Assembly: GCA_947650285.1 (NCBI GenBank)
Contig: CANTFL010001407.1
Span: 186,001 to 250,000, forward strand
Origin: Hyaloperonospora brassicae
Taxonomy: Eukaryota > Oomycota > Peronosporomycetes > Peronosporales > Peronosporaceae
Reading direction: 5' to 3'
DNA: 64,000 nt
Both the position numbers and the translations under genes were made by a program. This document shows, one piece after another, positions 45,758 through 57,398 of the stretch. How positions within the stretch are numbered: the first letter of the stretch is position 1; each line of letters starts with the position of its first letter. Under the pieces are notes generated by a model that saw only the letters and a list, made by a program, of their open reading frames with translations, was not told the DNA's origin and searched no databases.

Positions 45758-46199
45758 TTTAACGGGGTAGCCCGTTACATGATATTGTTATTAAGAACAA
45801 TTTGACAATAAAGAATATTACGATGAATATTCTTTCAGCAATATCACAGAGCATGATGATATTGTTGAAGATGACCGAAGGGTCTACTCATTGGTTCATA
45901 TCGCGATGATATTAACCCACCAATCGCTGCTAGACGCGCGCAACGGGTGGTTAGTAGACGTCGCCATACATTTAGTTACACTAGTATAATTAAGTCAGGG
46001 CAAACCGAGATACAAGAGATGTTGGACTTGACTATATTCAATAACAGTTTTACTTTTCTACGACTGAAGTCTTTCACCTTAGTCGTTCTACCTTCCTCTG
46101 TGTAGTTCTACACCTAACTAGGCACTGACTATCACTACAGTCAGTGATAGAAAACTCCGTACTGGTTGACCAGTATGTAGTTGTCGGAGCCCCGTTACA
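45758..46199 (+). repeat. 3' LTR of copy 2, subfamily A
   Basis: 442 bp. The first bases are TTTAACGGGG where TGTAACGGGG is expected, and it ends CCCCGTTACA. It aligns with the solo LTRs at 8316 and 22974. Confidence 0.9.
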
Positions 46200-47689
46200 T
46201 TTGATCTGTCGCGGCTGCTCGGGCGGCCGGATGTACGTGCAATGGCCAAAGAGATAACGCAGATCGTAGGAAATCCCCGACGACCGCTTGCGCGGCTCCT
46301 CGACGTGGAGTGCGATTACCGAAGTGACCGCAAGGCGGGTGAAACGCCAACCCGATGTAGTATCTCCCCCAGAAGCTCATCCACCTGCGATGGTCGCTGC
46401 AATCGGCCGCTTACGAAACCCCTCGAACGTGAACTGTGCGACAGCCGCAGCGACGAAACGTGGCGCGGGGACGCCTCCAGGCCGTAAAATACCTCTGCAA
46501 GGCCGCTGGCGCGATCCGTCAGTTCACTGCGCCTACACGGGAGACTGAGAGTGCAGCTTGCTCGAGGCCGATCGTAGACCCCTTCGGCTCCCCTTGGGGA
46601 GGATTTCCTCCGAAGTAGCCGCCCCTGAACGGGTAAGAAAAGACTAGCTTGAGCTGAACCGTGAAAATTTGGGAATGTCTAACTCTATCTCCAATTACAC
46701 AAATACGCATAGTCAGTTGTTTTTGGGTCGTAATTTGTGTTCGTCTGGACAGATATCTAAACGACAGCGGTATATAGCACCGAATTCTACGCTAAGAGAA
46801 GCTTATGTAACACAATCAAACTATTGGGGAAACTACGACCCTTCTCGGGTCACCGCCAATTCAATAGGAGGCGAACTAGCCCCCAAACAGCCAAGCCTTA
46901 CATCTAATGTGTCACTTCCGCCGCAACAGCACATCTATGGATGTACGCGGACATACGCAAACGAAACCATCGAAATAAGGTAGGACCGTGATCCGCCTAC
47001 GGCATACAAAATTTGGCTCTGGTAAGCGATACCGCACAGGTCGATACTGCAAGACCATTTGCAACGTGTTAAACGACCTTGGGTGTTTCTTTTAGTGACG
47101 CGATTCTTGCTGCCGGATCCAGCATTGCCACAGATATTATTCCAAGTCTTCTGATACAACTTTCCTGTCCGGGTGCTGACTTCATCTGCCGCTCTGTTCG
47201 GATGATGTCGCTTCTTAATCTTAGGCAAGAAGCCTATATGACGACATTCCTCGAAAAGAGCTTTAAAAGCAGCGTCGGTACTTATAAGTGTGTCCCTCAG
47301 TTTGGTCGTGCAGATTGCCGGCCACTCTTTCGAGCTGTTTGAGAGGCGATTTATGGAAGACTAACGTGTCCGATACTACTTTCCCCTCGGAGCCCATATG
47401 AGCTAAATTAGTGGTATCTGCAATAACCGCTTGATCTGAGTCGAAGAAGTCTTGAACTTTACTCTCCCAATAGTTAGGCTTATATAGCTGTCGTTACCAT
47501 GATCAACGTAAAATTATTCTCGAATCTAAGTTTTTTTCCTACCGTGCCCTTCAGACTAGCTGCTGTCTTTGGCTCCAGTAGTGGCCACACTTAGAATCGA
47601 CTTTCTACTTATATTCGACACGTCAGGTCGCATGTTGCCACTAACCTCGGACCGCTGGGGATACGTAATCGAGCAGTCTTTGGGGGGAT
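46200..47689. other. No intact gene; GC-rich block and coding-like traces
   Basis: 46200-46640 is GC-rich with overlapping frames on the plus strand. On the minus strand about 46950-47450 several frames look coding-like, for example EWPAICTTKLRDTL and NRAADEVSTRTGKLY, but are broken. Possibly an old transposon; I recognise no family. Confidence 0.35.
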
Positions 47690-50035
47690 CAGAGGGCCCA
47701 TCACACGGTATTAATGTGAACAAGATTCTAAAATTTCCTTAGCCAGATTAGCAACGCTGGTGTCGAAGTGCCCGGTGGTTGTACGTGACTCACCGCATGA
47801 TGCGATGCCCTGGATGGCGCAGTGGTAACATCGAGTAGCTTAATGCACTGCCACAGCCGGATGCCTTGCATCCTTATATGGAGCGTTCTGCGCTTGCTTG
47901 ACGATAACACTCGTAATTGCCGAAGTCCGTTACAGCAAAACTTTCGGACACTTCCCGCGATTGGAAGTTGTTGCAGTTCGTGAGCAACTCGATTGCGCTG
48001 TGTCCAAAGAGTCGAGAAACTTACGGAACACAGGATCCACCAGATGCGCTTCCACTGAACTATGTACTCTTCCACAGTATCAACAAAGGCCCGCTGCAGC
48101 CGGTGTGACAGTGTCCGAGACAGAGGCGGCGGTGTTCTTGCCATGCAGCACCCCGTATACTGGCATACTTCATCCAGCCCCATGTCGGTCCTAAACGACG
48201 AGATTAGGACGTCCTGCCAGCATCCCTGGGCCACCGGACATGTCTAGACGGTGTGCTTCAGTGTCTTTTTGTGACCGGCACAGCCGAACAGCCTCCTGCA
48301 ACTGTTGTCGAGTTCCCTGCCCGGGAAGAAAAATTTGAGCTGTTGGAGTACCAGACGATAATGGATCCACATTTTATACTCCGTGATCGCATTTTGATGT
48401 CCCCACAGCTGCTTCGGAGTTTGATGAAGTGCCGCGGAATGCAAGTCCACCCGGTTAGCATATGTTTGTAACTTCCGGAGCAGACCGTCTAATGCCGTGT
48501 CCAGTCCCACCTTCGCCTCGGAATACGGCTGGCGTTTCATATACCTCAAAATACGCCGATTCGCCACGGTTGGTGGGGCATGTCACGGATAGCTGTGGAT
48601 TGATAGATGTGCCTCAACGACCAGACCGAGAGCCCGTTGTGATCGCCGAAGGACGGCCACATCGTGTCCATGCTCCGGAGGTATTAAATGTGAGTCATTA
48701 ACTGTGGAATTAATCCCGTTGGCCTCCTACTTTATCATGACTCCCCGTGATGGCATATCCGGCGCTGTACCTGCTACTCGCGGACTGCACCAGGTTCGAT
48801 TAGCACCCAGTTGTAAGATAGCCGGAGGTCCGGGGGAGTCGTAAAGCCACCGTGGAGAGAACTTTAAATGTCCGGCCAACAACCAACGGAAGACTCCCCA
48901 TCAGAATTGCTAAAGCCCAGCGCCCGAGTTCGCGGTCCATGTGGTGAGTGACCGCTCCCTCCGACAACGGGATGTGACAAACGTATGTTGTCGGACCGGT
49001 TCGCTCAATCGCAAGGTCTTCCAGGTAGCACGGCCGGATGTGGATGTATATCGTGCCCATCAACCGACACCCCGTGCCATCGCAGAGCCAGGGGTTGTCT
49101 GCCTACGAATACATTGGTCAATACCGGCCGACCACGGCCGATATCTTTCAGGTAAGTGCAGGTAGCGCCTCTGATACACACATAGTAAGCCAGTCTCCGA
49201 CATGCCAGCACGCGGTCTGCAAAATAAGCCGTTGCATATGTCGACGTATCCGACGGCCGAAGCCAAGCACAGATATCAGCCCGCAACGATGCATCACGTA
49301 GTTTGCTCCGTTGATTGCGGGAATTTAGAGGGTTATGCGGTGTGGTCACGATAGAGGCCCATGTCTGAACGTCCCTTATCGTCCAAAAATTCCGCTCCAC
49401 GACATACCTGTCGCGCCTCTGAGGAAGACACAGAAGAGCGTGTTTCATCCGTTGCGACCTTGAGCCACCGCTATCGACACCAAGTCGACACCACCGGCCG
49501 CTCGTGATGTTTACAATATACCCGGGTTAACTTTATGAAGACTGCGCTCCGTTGACGTCGCATGTTTCCACAAAAATTGCTTGTGAAGATTTCGAAGCTC
49601 TTCCGCCGCCCATTGTGTCGTATCAAAGGCCGCTGCCGTGAAGAGTATTCCTGGAAGCATGATGACATTAAGGATGAGTACCCGGACCGAGATACTAGTC
49701 GCCACCCGCGTAGCCGTCGCGAGGCGTCGTCGCATATTCCGAATCTGGACAGCCCAATTTGCGTCGACGAGAGCTCCTGCACCCACTTGATGACCTAGGT
49801 AACGTGTTGCGTCGCCGAGGGGTAACATAGAGATTTCTTCAGATTGAGGCAAAGCTACTACCGTCTTTAAAATATGATCTGATTTTTTGTTGGCTGCACA
49901 GTGAGCTTCGATAACCGCCCAAAAGCTGCGACGATGTCGAGGACGCGTGGAAGACTGCTCGCTTCTTGAAGAAATACAGTGGAGTCATCGACAAATTTAC
50001 GTACCCCGGTCAAAGAATTAATTAGCAATCGCCTT
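47690..50035 (-). mobile_element. LINE (non-LTR retrotransposon) 3' fragment
   Basis: Minus-strand fragments read in order: a reverse transcriptase palm with the catalytic box KFVDDSTVF (49984-49992 encodes V-D-D), then thumb-like sequence (49511-49852, with LPLGDATRYLGHQVG and RRRLATATRVATS), then long C-terminal sequence with a Cys/His zf-RVT-like module (CRRLFGCAGHKKTLKHTV near 48250-48310). The last part (47728-48234) contains LWTQRNRVAHE. This order resembles oomycete LINE polyproteins. It is broken by stops and frameshifts and lacks everything upstream of the palm, as expected for 5'-truncated insertion. Confidence 0.82.
47728..50030 (-). pseudogene. LINE reverse transcriptase C-terminal half
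   Basis: The coding part of the LINE fragment, spread over several frames: 49511-49852, 49005-49448, 48800-49063, 48244-48567 and 47728-48234. It would prime and copy its own RNA at the target site in an intact element. The usual F-A-D-D box is F-V-D-D here. No endonuclease domain is present. Confidence 0.8.
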
Positions 50036-50039
50036 ATTG

Positions 50040-53000
50040 ACCGTGTTGTACCCGATTGTCTTAGCTTGACTTTACATTTTCTACAGTTACTGTAACCCTC
50101 TTACGCCAACAGTTTGGATTTCTTAAGTGTCCAAGAATGTTGACCGCTAGCCGAAATGCTCCCTTGTCGCAAATGAGAAAGACAGTTACCCTTAAATTTG
50201 AATTGGAATTAGAGACCTAAAAGCGCAATTGATCCTTTGCATTTTAGATCTTCTCAAATAAAAAAATTCTGGCAGGATCGGCTCACAATATGAGCTTCCA
50301 ATGTTTCTTGATTAAAAAATTCACTCGTCTTCTGTACCTTCCCGTAGCCTAGCTCTTGAGTATCGCATGACTTGCTCTTCAAACGGAGAACGTAGCCTCG
50401 TGGTCTCTACTTCTCGTACTTAGCCGGATGAGACACGAATTGTTGGTAGTTGGCTCGATCCAGAGGCTATTCCGAAGTGATTGTCAACGTCAGTTTCCAG
50501 TTCTCTTTCAAATCCCATAGGTTTATGACGGCTTTTCTTGCCCACTTAAACTTGATAGACATGCTCTCCAAAATGGTTAACAAAGGCCACGCTGTGTCGT
50601 ACAAGTCGCGGCTTATGGCTTACGAGTTCCTGCACGACAGCTCGCAGATACAGTTGTCTAAGATACTTACTTGCCTAAAAATTAAGAAATATAGCTGCTA
50701 CTGTTCCCTATAATTTAAAATGAAATTTCTTTGTGGGCAATAACCGCTCCCAATTGATTTAAACAAAATTAAATTCGGCTGCAAATGATGCTGCCACGGT
50801 TGTCGTACATGAATCTCGTTGCTCCGCTTGTCGTGTAGTTAATAGTTTAGGCTTAATGTAGAATAAACGTCTATTCTGTGCTCATTATTGGAGGAGATTG
50901 AACCTGTCTGTACTCTGACTCTATCTGAGGAGCTCGCCGCTCCCACACATTGTCTATCGGAGTTGATTTGGGCTTCAGCTCCACTGGTCCCAGCGAAGGA
51001 TAAAATCCTTTTTAATCCGGTCTGCATTCGAGTTCCGCGAGGGTACCACAGAATCTGTTCTGCTTTCAAAATTCGTCGCACTATTAGATTTTTCTTTAGA
51101 ATGCGTGATGGCAAAGGCGAAAAGGATCGTTTCGGAGAAGGGTGGAGAAATTCGATTCATAAGTATGTTCGACACGAGCAATGTACGGAATGGACCCACA
51201 AAGCTACCTATAGATCCGCAGTCAAGCTCTATCTATCGAAATTTACCGCTCGTGGCGGCTATACCCTCACCCTTGGTACTCCTACTCCCTCTTGTGTCTT
51301 TTTTGTGAGAATTAAATAGGGACTTAGGCTCCACTCTGGTGACGTGCGAGGGGTTGGGTGCCCGTGGTGCCCAGGCTTTCGAGAACCGATACTTTCCCCT
51401 TTCCCTTCTGGATCCGGGGGGCGCGGATTCTCCAGCGATTCCATCTCGCCAGGCTGGCTGGGGAAAGGTCCATGCTAAACATGGTCGTTCCTGTGCAACT
51501 AGTTACCGGGTAGGCTGAAACAATATGGTACTTACTTGCCTAGAATCTCTGTAAAATCTCAACGGACTTATGTTTGGTCCGCCTGCTTACCGAGGACCAC
51601 TGTGCTGTCGTCGCTGCGATTGTGGACGTGCTTAAAAGCGGAATATAAGAGATCGAAATGCTGCTTGACATACCCGCGCAACTGGATCCCGACGTCGCGC
51701 AAGGTGTAGAACACCTGCTCCAGTCGATCGCCGCGGTGGTTCTCTCACATCAATGCCTCTTTAAGGGAGCCGTAACACCTCGTGACCTCCATGTAGCCCA
51801 ACGAATGATCGTAAAGAGCTCGCACCATGCCGGCCATTGTCGGACGATCAGCACATGCAGCGGTCGTCACTCGGGTGCTGAATAGAAGCGCGTAAGTCTC
51901 GGCGAGGGACCTTCTGGGGCCGGGAATAGGATGCTATTCACCCCGATCGAGGGAAAGGGAGACGTCAGACCGCTTTGGCGTAGACATGGCTAGGGTTGAC
52001 AAGTGGGCCTGATTGAGTGCAAGGATAAGTGCGCAGTCAGATCGACACTGTATAGTGACTAAAGACACGGGAGACGACTGCGTTTAAGAGACCAGTAAAA
52101 TTCGCTATAGGAGAACGGATCGCCCTCCGGTATTTTTCTAAATTAGCAAACGGTTGGCGGCGTCGGTCCCACACCTGGCCAAATCACGTCCACCGAACTG
52201 TTAGACAGAACCTGATAGCAGAGTAGAAAGGATGGGACCTACGACATCGGGTTAACGTATGACGGCCGAAGGTACAACTCAGGGAGACTCGAAATTGTCG
52301 AGGGGACGATTACGATGGCGATAATGTGTAGGGGATATAAGAAAGGGTATAATGAATACGTAATTTAGTATACCACGAGATTTATGATCTCCTGCAGATA
52401 TCGCTTACCATAAAAGGTGCTATACTTAAATAATTGCCTTAAACCAAATAACGATGAATTATTCATATTGACGTACTTACACCAGAAGAATACAAATTTC
52501 TTGAATGCATATATATGTACTAAAGAATAGAGGGGTACGTGACATCAGGCGTATTCAATGGGACAAAGGTAGATTAGACGATGCAATGTATTTTTAATGA
52601 GCGCTTGCAGTTGTCTTGTACAGAGGTGATCACAATTATGATATACACACCAAGTTGGTTTGATCAGCAAATTATTACAAGTAATAAATTCTTACAATGT
52701 CTACCTTGCGCAGTAAAACTGAGGAAATACTGTATAGCCGTCGATGGTATTGTTCGGTGCTATATGAAACCATTCGATTACCTTACGTTCTTTTACTTGT
52801 GTCAAGTTCTGTGCAGCTTTTCGTGATTGTATCTTTGAGGACGTAAATTATGGTCGTTATACTTTGTGCTACGTTGGACATTACGTCCACTCGTAAACAT
52901 ATTGATTAGAAAGCAAAGAAAATTGTTTGTCCTTATGAAATTGTACTAACAGCATCGAGCTAGGTCTAAAAAATACCATAAGCCGTCGAGAACCTTGTTC

Positions 53001-53253
53001 CCAAAATTCGATATATAGGCGAGCCCGGTCGTGGCATCACATGGTGCACTACGTAGCATCACGCAATGCAAGTCACACGACACGTGTGCGTCCGCAGAGT
53101 TTTTATGGTTACTTTTTTGCTGAATTTTGTGTCACAGATGCGGATTGCGAACATTGATCAGACCCATGTATAAAAACATATTCTTCGGCCTCTTGCCATC
53201 GTCACGCGTGGTCAAGCAGACCAGATGACGGTAAAGTCGGATCAAGGAAGACG
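50040..53253. other. No intact gene; coding-like traces
   Basis: One coding-like patch is minus strand about 51600-51760, 44 residues in one frame (with LRDVGIQLRGYVKQHF), followed by a splice-donor-like GTAAGC. Downstream on the same strand at 51260-51440 a proline-rich frame occurs. A plus-strand frame at 50888-51319 also exists. None is recognised. The rest is AT-rich. Confidence 0.35.
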
Positions 53254-53255
53254 TC

Positions 53256-53345
53256 AGGCCAGACTAAACAGGCAGGCCAGAATAAACAGTCAAGCCAGGC
53301 CGCAGGCTTAGGCCAGACGAAACAGGCGAGCCAGACTGAGTACTC
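53256..53345 (+). repeat. 18-bp tandem repeat encoding a hexapeptide repeat
   Basis: Five imperfect 18-bp units of the type AGGCCAGACTAAACAGGC, with a partial sixth ending in a TAG. In one plus-strand frame they encode repeats of the GQTKQA type, with variants GQNKQS, SQAAGL and SQTEYS. No ATG or domain context is visible. Confidence 0.6.
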
Positions 53346-53418
53346 AGGCTAGATCCCTGATTCAGGCTCTATGTCGTCAATGACAGGTGCTTGTGTTAAT
53401 AAAAAGAACTATTTTAGC

Positions 53419-54562
53419 GGGAGAGGCTAAATACACCGGGCATTACTGCTGAATACACCGGCGCCCATCAATTAGACTTAATGTTCATATAACAACAGTG
53501 TTAACGAAGCCAGGCCACGTCAATTAGAGTATGGCAGGATAAGCTAAAACGAAATGCATCTTTATCGTAGCCAGGCGACCTCTGTCCTATATGCGCTGCA
53601 GCAGAGTTTCCTTATGTGATATTCCATAAGTGCCTGTGTATGTGCCTTCTGAATAATATTGCGGACACCCTTTGCATTCATAAGGATAACCGTTTTCTTA
53701 AACTTGTAATATCCCATATAAACTACATACAGACAGAAAACAGATAATGACCTGCTGTATATGACTTCAACACGCACACATACTTGTAAAGAAGCTCCAT
53801 CTTGATGCATCTGGACGAACTTAGAATCAATATCGTCATTATTTAGCGATGCACGTCTCGCCGCCGGTAGCGCTGAGAGCATGGTCTTACTGATAGAACG
53901 GAAGTGAACGGTGTGGCAGTTGTTTACACAAAGCATTAAATAGGTTCTTTGTTATGAAGCGTGCTGGGAATACATGATCACGAGCTCGTATAATCAGCCG
54001 ACCTTTTCGTCCCGCGATCTGGTATTGATGTGTGCCGACTGTGAGATTTGCATAATGTTTTCCCTAAGAACATGTAAAAATGAAACTGCGATTGAGACTT
54101 TTCGAACGGATACGGGATACGCTGATGGCAAAGCCTTGACGCACGGCGTACTGCTTCAAAGTCCCCACAGCCGTCTTTTGACTGTCAAAAGGCCCTACCG
54201 GTGGAGATTCTTCATAGATCCATGAGAGATCAGCGGCGGCAGGATCAGAGCCAGCATCAACTTAAGGCGTAACATTATTGTCAGCGACGACAGAATTAGT
54301 ATCAACATCAACGACCGTAGTAGTGGCAGCAGCAGTGGTGAAGGCGGATGAAGTACTCATCATCATGCATTGGACAACGGGGGATTTCTCATTAAATTAT
54401 CGTGGCCTAACAATGTTACAGGTGCATTTCTACTTAGCTATTCCTATAATATTCGAATTGACATGGCCTGAATGTGGTACCACGGTTGTCATATATATGT
54501 TAAGACTAATGGATAGGCGTCGGTGTATCTAGCAATGATGCCCGGTTTATTTAGCCTCTCCC
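53419..54562 (-). mobile_element. Internally deleted Mutator-like element (MULE)
   Basis: 1144 bp bounded by long terminal inverted repeats of about 160 bp (53419-53577 and 54403-54562), both starting GGGAGAGGCTAAATA. The flanks repeat ATTTTAGC (8 bp, extendable to 10 with GG) at 53411-53418 and 54563-54570, the target-duplication size of MULEs. Inside, on the minus strand, are remnants of the N-terminal part of a MULE transposase. The DDE catalytic domain is absent, so this is a deletion derivative that would need a transposase in trans. Confidence 0.85.
53562..54366 (-). pseudogene. MULE transposase N-terminal remnant (FAR1-like domain)
   Basis: An ATG run at 54358-54366 starts a Thr/Val-rich leader, interrupted by a TAA. 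It is followed by a FAR1-type DNA-binding region (PFDSQKTAVGTLKQYAVRQG, then FIFTCS and a TAG at 54064) in the same frame, with GRKGRLIIRARDH further on. The reading then moves to the frame 53562-53936, with segments NDDIDSKFVQMHQDGAS and KGVRNIIQKAHTQALM that resemble the helical part after FAR1 domains in oomycete MULEs. The end runs into the left terminal repeat. The catalytic region has been deleted. Confidence 0.7.
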
Positions 54563-54817
54563 ATTTTAGCGGTGATGGCAACAGAAGTACGGCCAATCAT
54601 TGCACATACCATGGTACGCGTCTTCCAATCAGGTCCGTGCTGCGCAAAGCCGTTGCTTCGTCAACACATCGTGGAAAATGCGCCATTCCTGACGTGCCTG
54701 TCCAACGACATGTCGTGGGTCTATCGACTCATTTCACCTTCTGGCCTTTGTCTCCCCTACTTAATCATTCAACAACTGCAGCTTGCCTGAGACGTCGCCA
54801 AGGTCCGGCCTCCAGCC

Positions 54818-55311
54818 ATGCCTATCCGCTTCATAGCTGCTCTTCTTGTTTCGGCATTTGCGGTCAGTGTGTCCATCGCACGAGTGCAGAGTAATCCTCG
54901 GTTGATGGTCCCGATTCAACGGGCACCGATGCTCGCGTTGTTCGTGTGAGGGGCGCCGACAGAATTTAAGAAAGGAGATTCGAATTTCTCTCCGACGTGA
55001 AACCACCAAAAGAGTCTTTCACCAGCAATAACCCAATGGCTAAAAAATCTGTCCGAACAAGAGCAGAGTTCGATCCAAGCGCGAGTGGAGCAGATAAACA
55101 TGCGCTCCTGACGAAAAGCACGCGAGATGCCGACGTATATATATACCTCGTTCGAGCGAAAGCGGCTGCCGCTAGGCTAGGGCGTTTTGGCGATATCATG
55201 GCTAGTCCCTTCGCTATATCCCACGTGTTCGCTCGGTACGAATATACGTCGATCATGTCAGGCGTAGCAACACGCAATATATGGCAAAACTTCAGGCGTG
55301 GCATAGTGTAG
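54818..55311 (+). pseudogene. Decayed secreted-protein gene (possible effector)
   Basis: The ATG at 54818 starts a clear signal peptide (MPIRFIAALLVSAFAVSVS). The frame then meets three TGA codons, each one C-to-T change away from CGA, and continues with a hydrophilic helical stretch (SPAITQWLKNLSEQEQSS). Downstream another frame (54997-55311) remains open to a TAG, so a frameshift may also be present. Initiator-like TCATTTC at about 54729 lies upstream. The size and the signal peptide fit an oomycete secreted effector or similar protein, but no RXLR or LFLAK motif is visible. Confidence 0.5.
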
Positions 55312-56994
55312 TCTGCGCGATAAAACGTAGATTAGTCTGTATTAGACGTAGACGCACTTCCACATTAGAAGTAGGGAGTTAATGTGAAATATATTGTTTG
55401 TTAATCCTTCTTCGTTGTTTAACCCATTGTATGCAGTTGATGACCACCACTGCAACTTAAACAGGTCAAGGTTCACCTGGCTTACGCCCAGTCTGCCCAT
55501 CACCGTGTGTCATATCTGGTCCCATATGACGCCCGTGTGCCAATGTCTCTCCCGCTGTCTTCAGGTGTCAGTATGACATGACGATCGTCTTCCTCCGTCG
55601 CATATGTTAACTTGTCAGCCAATCATATGAGGTTGCCCTAAACCTGTAAGAGGTCTTGTTGGAACACTCAAGCTAACTTAACCCATCAGAAACTTTTTCT
55701 TCTGACAGTTTGACGGGGATGTTTGAATGATTTCACTACTACTCTCTTTTGACTGTGCGAGTTGCGCTTGATGCTAGTGCGGACAGTCGCCTGCTCCATG
55801 TATCAGCTCAGCTCATTTGCGACTTCGTTGGCGTCGCAGTATGTAAAAAACATCTGACTCAGTGATCGTTAGACGCCCGTGGTCGGTTTTGCTGATCGTC
55901 TCCTATTAAGAGCATTAGCGAGTACTAGTCAATGCAACTAATGAGGGGGGGGGGGGTAGTGTTGATACGTAAGACATGTACGGCAAGATAAAAGGCGTTG
56001 AGGTAGCAATAAGGAAACGCGTCACGCCAGACTTTTGTGGCGATAAAGGCGACTACAAGGCGACGAATGAGTTCGGAGAGTTAAGCAAAGCCATATGCCC
56101 CGACATGGATGCTAGTGCTATCATTCCGTGAATGATATCAGCGGTAATTACTGTGTAGGAGCGTGCAATGCAGGGAGGAAAGGCAACGCGAACTTGACGA
56201 ATAGGTGAGCGCGCAAATAAACGATATGCTTGGTAGCACGCAGTGTGTTGCGGCTATTTGTTGCACAGCGTGTGATGCAGATGCTGTAGAACGAGAGCAA
56301 GCCAACAGCACGGTACACATCAAGGTGTAGCTTGTCATTTCTACACTACTACGGTTCGCATGTCACCAGTAACTGACCTAGCAAGCCCCATCATTGAGCT
56401 TGTGATGTGAATTCTGTTTATTTCTGCACGACTCAAGCTGAATGCACAGTAAGAACGGACGTAAGGCTGTCGCTTGAGTCAGCTTCCAAAATACTTTGTA
56501 AGGCTCATTTCGCTGAGCTTTTACTATAATTTCTCTGCTAATCGTATAGTACATTTAATACCTAAGGATACCTCATTGGTGCCGAGATTATTGTAGGACT
56601 TGCATACGCACTTCCGTTGCTTAACGTCTGAAGGGGATTTACACAACGATGGTTTTAGTACCGCATCACTACTGGAAAGAGACGAAGACTAAAACAAAAT
56701 GCTCCATGTCAAATCGGAGCAGTCGAGGAGGACAAAAAATGACCATCATGCCGCTTGTAGTAGATAGATTAAATTGACTCACAATCAGTGCACGGTGTGG
56801 CTACACTTCGGACTTTACGACATCGCAAGTTATGTAGACCTGCAAGCCGTGTTAGTCATAGTAAATTGATCGTTGATGCCAAAAAAAACCATGCGCCGGC
56901 TTCATAATGCTTCGCTAAGATATTTAATTGACCTTATCGAATGCAATCGGTACGCAAAAACGCTACTATTACGGCACACTACACATAATTTGTA
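55312..56994. other. No gene recognised; G12 homopolymer and one short open frame
   Basis: A run of 12 G is at 55945-55956. About 55977-56132 is an open plus-strand frame without ATG and with protein-like composition (RKRVTPDFCGDKGDYKATNE). It cannot be assigned. Confidence 0.35.
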
Positions 56995-57393
56995 TGTAAC
57001 GGGGCACACTCTTGCGCAAACTTAACACAAGGGTTTTGGTGCCCTGACAGACGTACACGAGGCAAACGAGGAAGCGTAGATAAGGGAAAAGTATAACTGT
57101 TGTATTAATATAATTAGGTCTAAAGACTTTAACCACTGTCTCTCTGTTTGACTTAACTTAATTATACTAATATAACTGAGTGTATGACGACGTCTACTCA
57201 ACACTCATTGCGCGCGTCTTGCGACGATTGGTGGGTTGATATCGTCAAGATATCAACCAATGAGCAGACTCTTTGTTCGACCCTTCAATATCACCACTTT
57301 GGTGATATTATTCAAAGAATATTCAACATTATTCTTCTTTATTGTCATTATCTCTCAAATGACAATTTCCATGTAACGGGCTGCCCCGTTACA
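56995..57393 (-). mobile_element. Solo LTR, subfamily B, reverse orientation
   Basis: 399 bp in reverse orientation with perfect 5-bp target duplication TTGTA (56990-56994 and 57394-57398). Aligns with 14870-15262 over its length. Confidence 0.93.
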
Positions 57394-57398
57394 TTGTA

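Larger units (their letters stand above)
40435..46199 (+). mobile_element. 5'-truncated Ty3/gypsy chromovirus (copy 2) with antisense gene
   Basis: Homology to copy 1 begins abruptly at about 40440 in the protease region and continues through RT, RNase H, integrase, chromodomain, antisense gene and 3' LTR (45758-46199). There is no gag or 5' LTR. Its LTR is subfamily A, unlike copy 1's subfamily B, although the internal regions are clearly the same family. Pol has stops and frameshifts at different places from copy 1, so the two copies decayed independently. Confidence 0.93.

Noticed and set aside
50888..51319. Plus-strand frame of 143 codons
   Set aside because: Overlaps comparable minus-strand frames, has no recognisable domain, and lies in decayed sequence.
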